Of a stretch of 9,209 nucleotides of DNA, positions 6,686 to 9,209 are shown in pieces. Below the pieces are notes generated by a model. The model was not told the origin of the DNA, did no database searches, and saw only the letters and a program-made list of their open reading frames with translations. Numbering within the stretch: position 1 is the stretch's first letter; each line of letters opens with the position of its first letter. Position numbers and translations under genes: made by a program. The DNA is from Bacteroidota bacterium (GTDB taxonomy: Bacteria > Bacteroidota > Bacteroidia > Bacteroidales > Prolixibacteraceae), in NCBI GenBank assembly GCA_030695265.1, contig JAUYTA010000375.1, positions 1 to 9,209 on the forward strand, read 5' to 3'.

Positions 6686-9209
6686 TTAAAATGTCAGATT
6701 AAGGTTAAATCCATAAGATGTTGTTTGCGGAAGTGACATATAGTCCATACCACCCTGCATATTCCCTTGCCCTTGTGATGTTTCCGGATCAAAATTGGGT
6801 AGTGGTGTCCATAAAAGAATATTTCTCGCGACGAATCCGATGGCAGCTTTATTAATTCCAATTGTAGATGTGAATTTTTTTGGAATGGTTACTGTTACAC
6901 CAACATCCCTGAGTTTTACAAACGATGTTTCATAGATTTGTGCCTCAGGTAATGAACTTAAAACACTTGTCTGCAAAGTTTGATATGCATTCAGATCATT
7001 TGGACCACCACGCTTGATATCATTTGGTGTACCATCAGATTTGAATCCCGGATAGATAAATTCATCAGCACGGTTTTCGGTTTTCTTGGTTGTACCATAC
7101 AAATCCATCAAACGATTTGTTCCTGAATACATTTGTCCACCCTGTTTCCATTCCAGACTGGCAAATATTCCAACAGTCTTAAAGAAAGTCATGTTATTGG
7201 TTAACCCAACAATAAAATCAGGTGAAACATCGCCAATTTTACCAAACTCACCTACCATAGGCATCCCATAAGTTGGACTTGCTGCGTTATCATTAATAAG
7301 AATCCGCCCCTGAGCATCACGTTTAAAACGTTCACCGTAGATAGATGGATAAGTATCGCCTGCCGAAGCGCGGATGTTTGGAGTTACATAACCTCCCAGA
7401 CTGATATTTTCCACTCCATCCGCAAGTTCGATTACTGTATTTACTATTTTGGAGAAGTTGGCTGTTAAATTCCATTCAAAGTCTTTCATTGACACTGGCG
7501 TTGCAGTAAGTATGATTTCATGACCTTTACCTTCCATGTGTCCAGCATTCATAACAAGCTCAGCATATCCGGTTGACCCGGCTAACGGCACACTGAAAAT
7601 CTGGTCAACAGCATCCTGAATAAAATAGCTATAATCAACACCCAATTTGTTGTTGAAGAATTTTAATTCAACACCAAATTCGTAGGATGTGGTATTTTGA
7701 GGCTTCAGGTTTGGATCATAAATGGTACGGGAATTTTTATACCCGGTGACCCCACTAAACGGATAAGTAATCCCATAGCTGAGGAATCCGCTTGAAGCTC
7801 CACCTGTAACAAAAATCGGATTAGGCAGGTACGTTGAAGCAGCCTGTCCTACTTCGGCGTAGGAAGCACGAACTTTTCCAAACGATAATATAGAATTGTC
7901 TTTTAGCGGTTCTAATTCAGTAAAAACAAAGCCCAATGAAGCAGATGGGTAAAAGAAACTCCTGCTGTCTCTTGGCATTGAAGAAATTATATCGTATCGT
8001 CCGGTGGCGTTAAAAAACAACATGTCTTTGTAATCAACTGATAGGTTGCCAAAGAAGCCGGAAGTACGGCGTGAGTATTTATTATAGGAGGCCGTTTGGG
8101 TTGAAGCGTTCGACATACTATTCCATCCAGGTGTAGTGAAATTTGAACCTAACATATCATAGTATTCACTCTTGTTGTGATTAATGTCGTTTCCCAATAA
8201 AAGATTTGTTTTAAGATCAGAAGAGAATTCGTGTTTGAAATTAACTGTTAAGAGTGAATTCAAATTTTGTCTGGTTAAGCCATAGTTGTTTTTTCGGCCT
8301 CCGGTTGGTTGTACAAAAGCATATACCGGGTTATTAGGAGTAGGCAATTGAGTTCCTGTGGCAATGTTTGAATGTCCCATTTCCTGATAATCTTCATTGT
8401 CTGTTGTGTAATTATCAATTCCCACTTGATATTTTATATTCATCCAATTTGCCGGTTTGTACTCAAAATAAGTATTTCCAAAGAATCTTTTGGTGGCTTC
8501 GTTATAATGATTATTTACGGTAGCCCATCGTGGATTAACTCCAACTCCGGCACGGTAACTGATCTGGCGATATGGTCCAAAAGTTCCTTGCTGATGGTAT
8601 GGGGTTCCCATTAAATCGAATGATGCAGGGGCGCCATAAACGGCAAATAGCCAACTATCGTTACCCGAGGGCAATTTATCAATTTTCACATCCGATAAAT
8701 TTCCGGCAAAACCCATGTTCCATTTTTCATTCAGCTTAAAATCACCGGCTATTTTGGCAGTGTACCTTTCCATACCGGTATTGTCAATTATACCAGTTTG
8801 GTTAGTGCTTCCGAGGCCTATTGAATAATTACCAAATGCAGTTGAATTACTTACATTGATACTGTTATTGTAAGTATAACCATCCTGAGAATAAAAGTTC
8901 TTGGGGTTATTGAATGCTTGTGGAGTTACCCATTGACCTTTATAGGGATCGAAAAATAATCCGGGTTTACCTTGACTATCCCCACCATAAGTTGTATTTT
9001 TAGGCAGATCGGTAATTTTAGGTCCCCAGGTGAATGAATTGCTTGCGGCAAAATTTCCCAATGTACCTTGTGCATAGGTTTGTTGTACTTCAGGCAGGCG
9101 TGAAACGGCATCAATGGTTACATTTGACGAAATGTTAACAACTGGTTTCCCAAGGGGTGAGCCTTTACCCTATTTTGTGGTAATAATAATTACCCCATTT
9201 GAAGCCCTC
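6686..9209 (-). CDS. SusC/RagA-type TonB-linked outer-membrane transporter, 5' end outside window, in-frame stop
   Basis: The frame enters from the right edge and ends with TAA at 6686. About 839 sense codons are visible of roughly 1000 expected. Missing are the signal peptide, carboxypeptidase-like domain, TonB box and first part of the plug. The first visible residues, RASNGVIIITTK, are the hallmark plug motif of the family. A TAG at 9170-9172 follows, and then the same frame continues with GKPVVNISSNV, SRLPEVQQTYAQG and the whole 22-stranded barrel, ending NLNLTF with the terminal Phe used for outer-membrane assembly. Near the end, PNFDPETSQGQGNMQGGMDY and SLPQTTSYG are also typical. No ATG occurs between the TAG and 9061; an initiation at TTG 9061 would give a headless, non-functional protein. 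The gene works with SusD, encoded 18 bases downstream, as an active importer powered by TonB. It is either a recent pseudogene or intact apart from a sequencing error. Confidence 0.88.
9170..9172 (-). other. In-frame TAG inside the SusC plug domain
   Basis: The minus-strand codons read ACA AAA TAG GGT AAA, so the usual TTK-x-GK motif has a stop at x. Family members commonly have Lys, Arg or Gln here, so one base change from AAG or CAG would explain it. The frame is open and fully family-like on both sides, which argues for a point mutation or base-call error and against a frameshift. Confidence 0.9.

Noticed and set aside
9059..9061. TTG at 9061 as the real start of the SusC gene
   Set aside because: It lies inside the conserved plug and the family sequence continues upstream in the same frame through the TAG to the window edge. 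A start here would lack the signal peptide and cannot make an outer-membrane protein.
8926..9114. 62-codon minus-strand ORF overlapping susC
   Set aside because: It is in another frame of susC, without signal peptide or recognisable motif, and the susC frame is clearly the coding one.

Overview
The window looks like chromosomal DNA of a Bacteroidota bacterium. The evidence is a SusC/SusD outer-membrane uptake pair, a DUF1573 protein, a PF13568-type outer-membrane barrel, AT-rich leaders without Shine-Dalgarno sequences, and TAnnTTTG-like promoter elements. I cannot name genus or species; a Bacteroidales or Marinilabiliales-like organism is only an impression.

Layout, left to right. (1) 1-1074, minus strand: a gene for a small outer-membrane beta-barrel, followed 12 bases downstream by an unrecognised secreted protein that runs off the left edge. 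(2) 1075-1426: noncoding, with a 16-base palindrome and the strong terminator of the next gene. (3) 1427-2521, minus strand: a secreted DUF1573 protein with three Ig-like repeats. (4) 2522-2732: a divergent control region holding three copies of a TGTTAATGAA-type direct repeat about one or two helical turns apart. (5) 2733-4816, plus strand: a histidine kinase and an OmpR-family response regulator that overlap by four bases (RprX/RprY-like). (6) 4838-5098, plus strand: remains of an AbiE-like toxin-antitoxin cassette, with the tail of a DUF6922-like antitoxin and an AbiEii nucleotidyltransferase gene whose middle is gone. (7) 5174-5211: a hairpin terminator that could serve both converging transcripts. 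(8) 5228-9209, minus strand: SusD lipoprotein and SusC TonB-dependent transporter. The SusC gene is cut by the right edge and carries an in-frame TAG in its plug domain.

How the parts may work together. The kinase and regulator are a complete two-component system. The repeats lie where an OmpR-type regulator could control both its own operon and the divergent DUF1573 gene. The kinase sensor has five periplasmic cysteines and the DUF1573 protein has two SCGCT motifs, so a shared envelope or redox role is possible but unproven. SusC and SusD would form a nutrient-import complex if the TAG is a sequencing error or is bypassed. No enzyme gene follows susD before the terminator, so the substrate cannot be inferred here.

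No clearly new multi-gene system is visible. The best leads are the SusC stop codon, the eroded AbiE-like cassette, the phased repeats in the divergent promoter, and the unrecognised secreted protein at the left edge.
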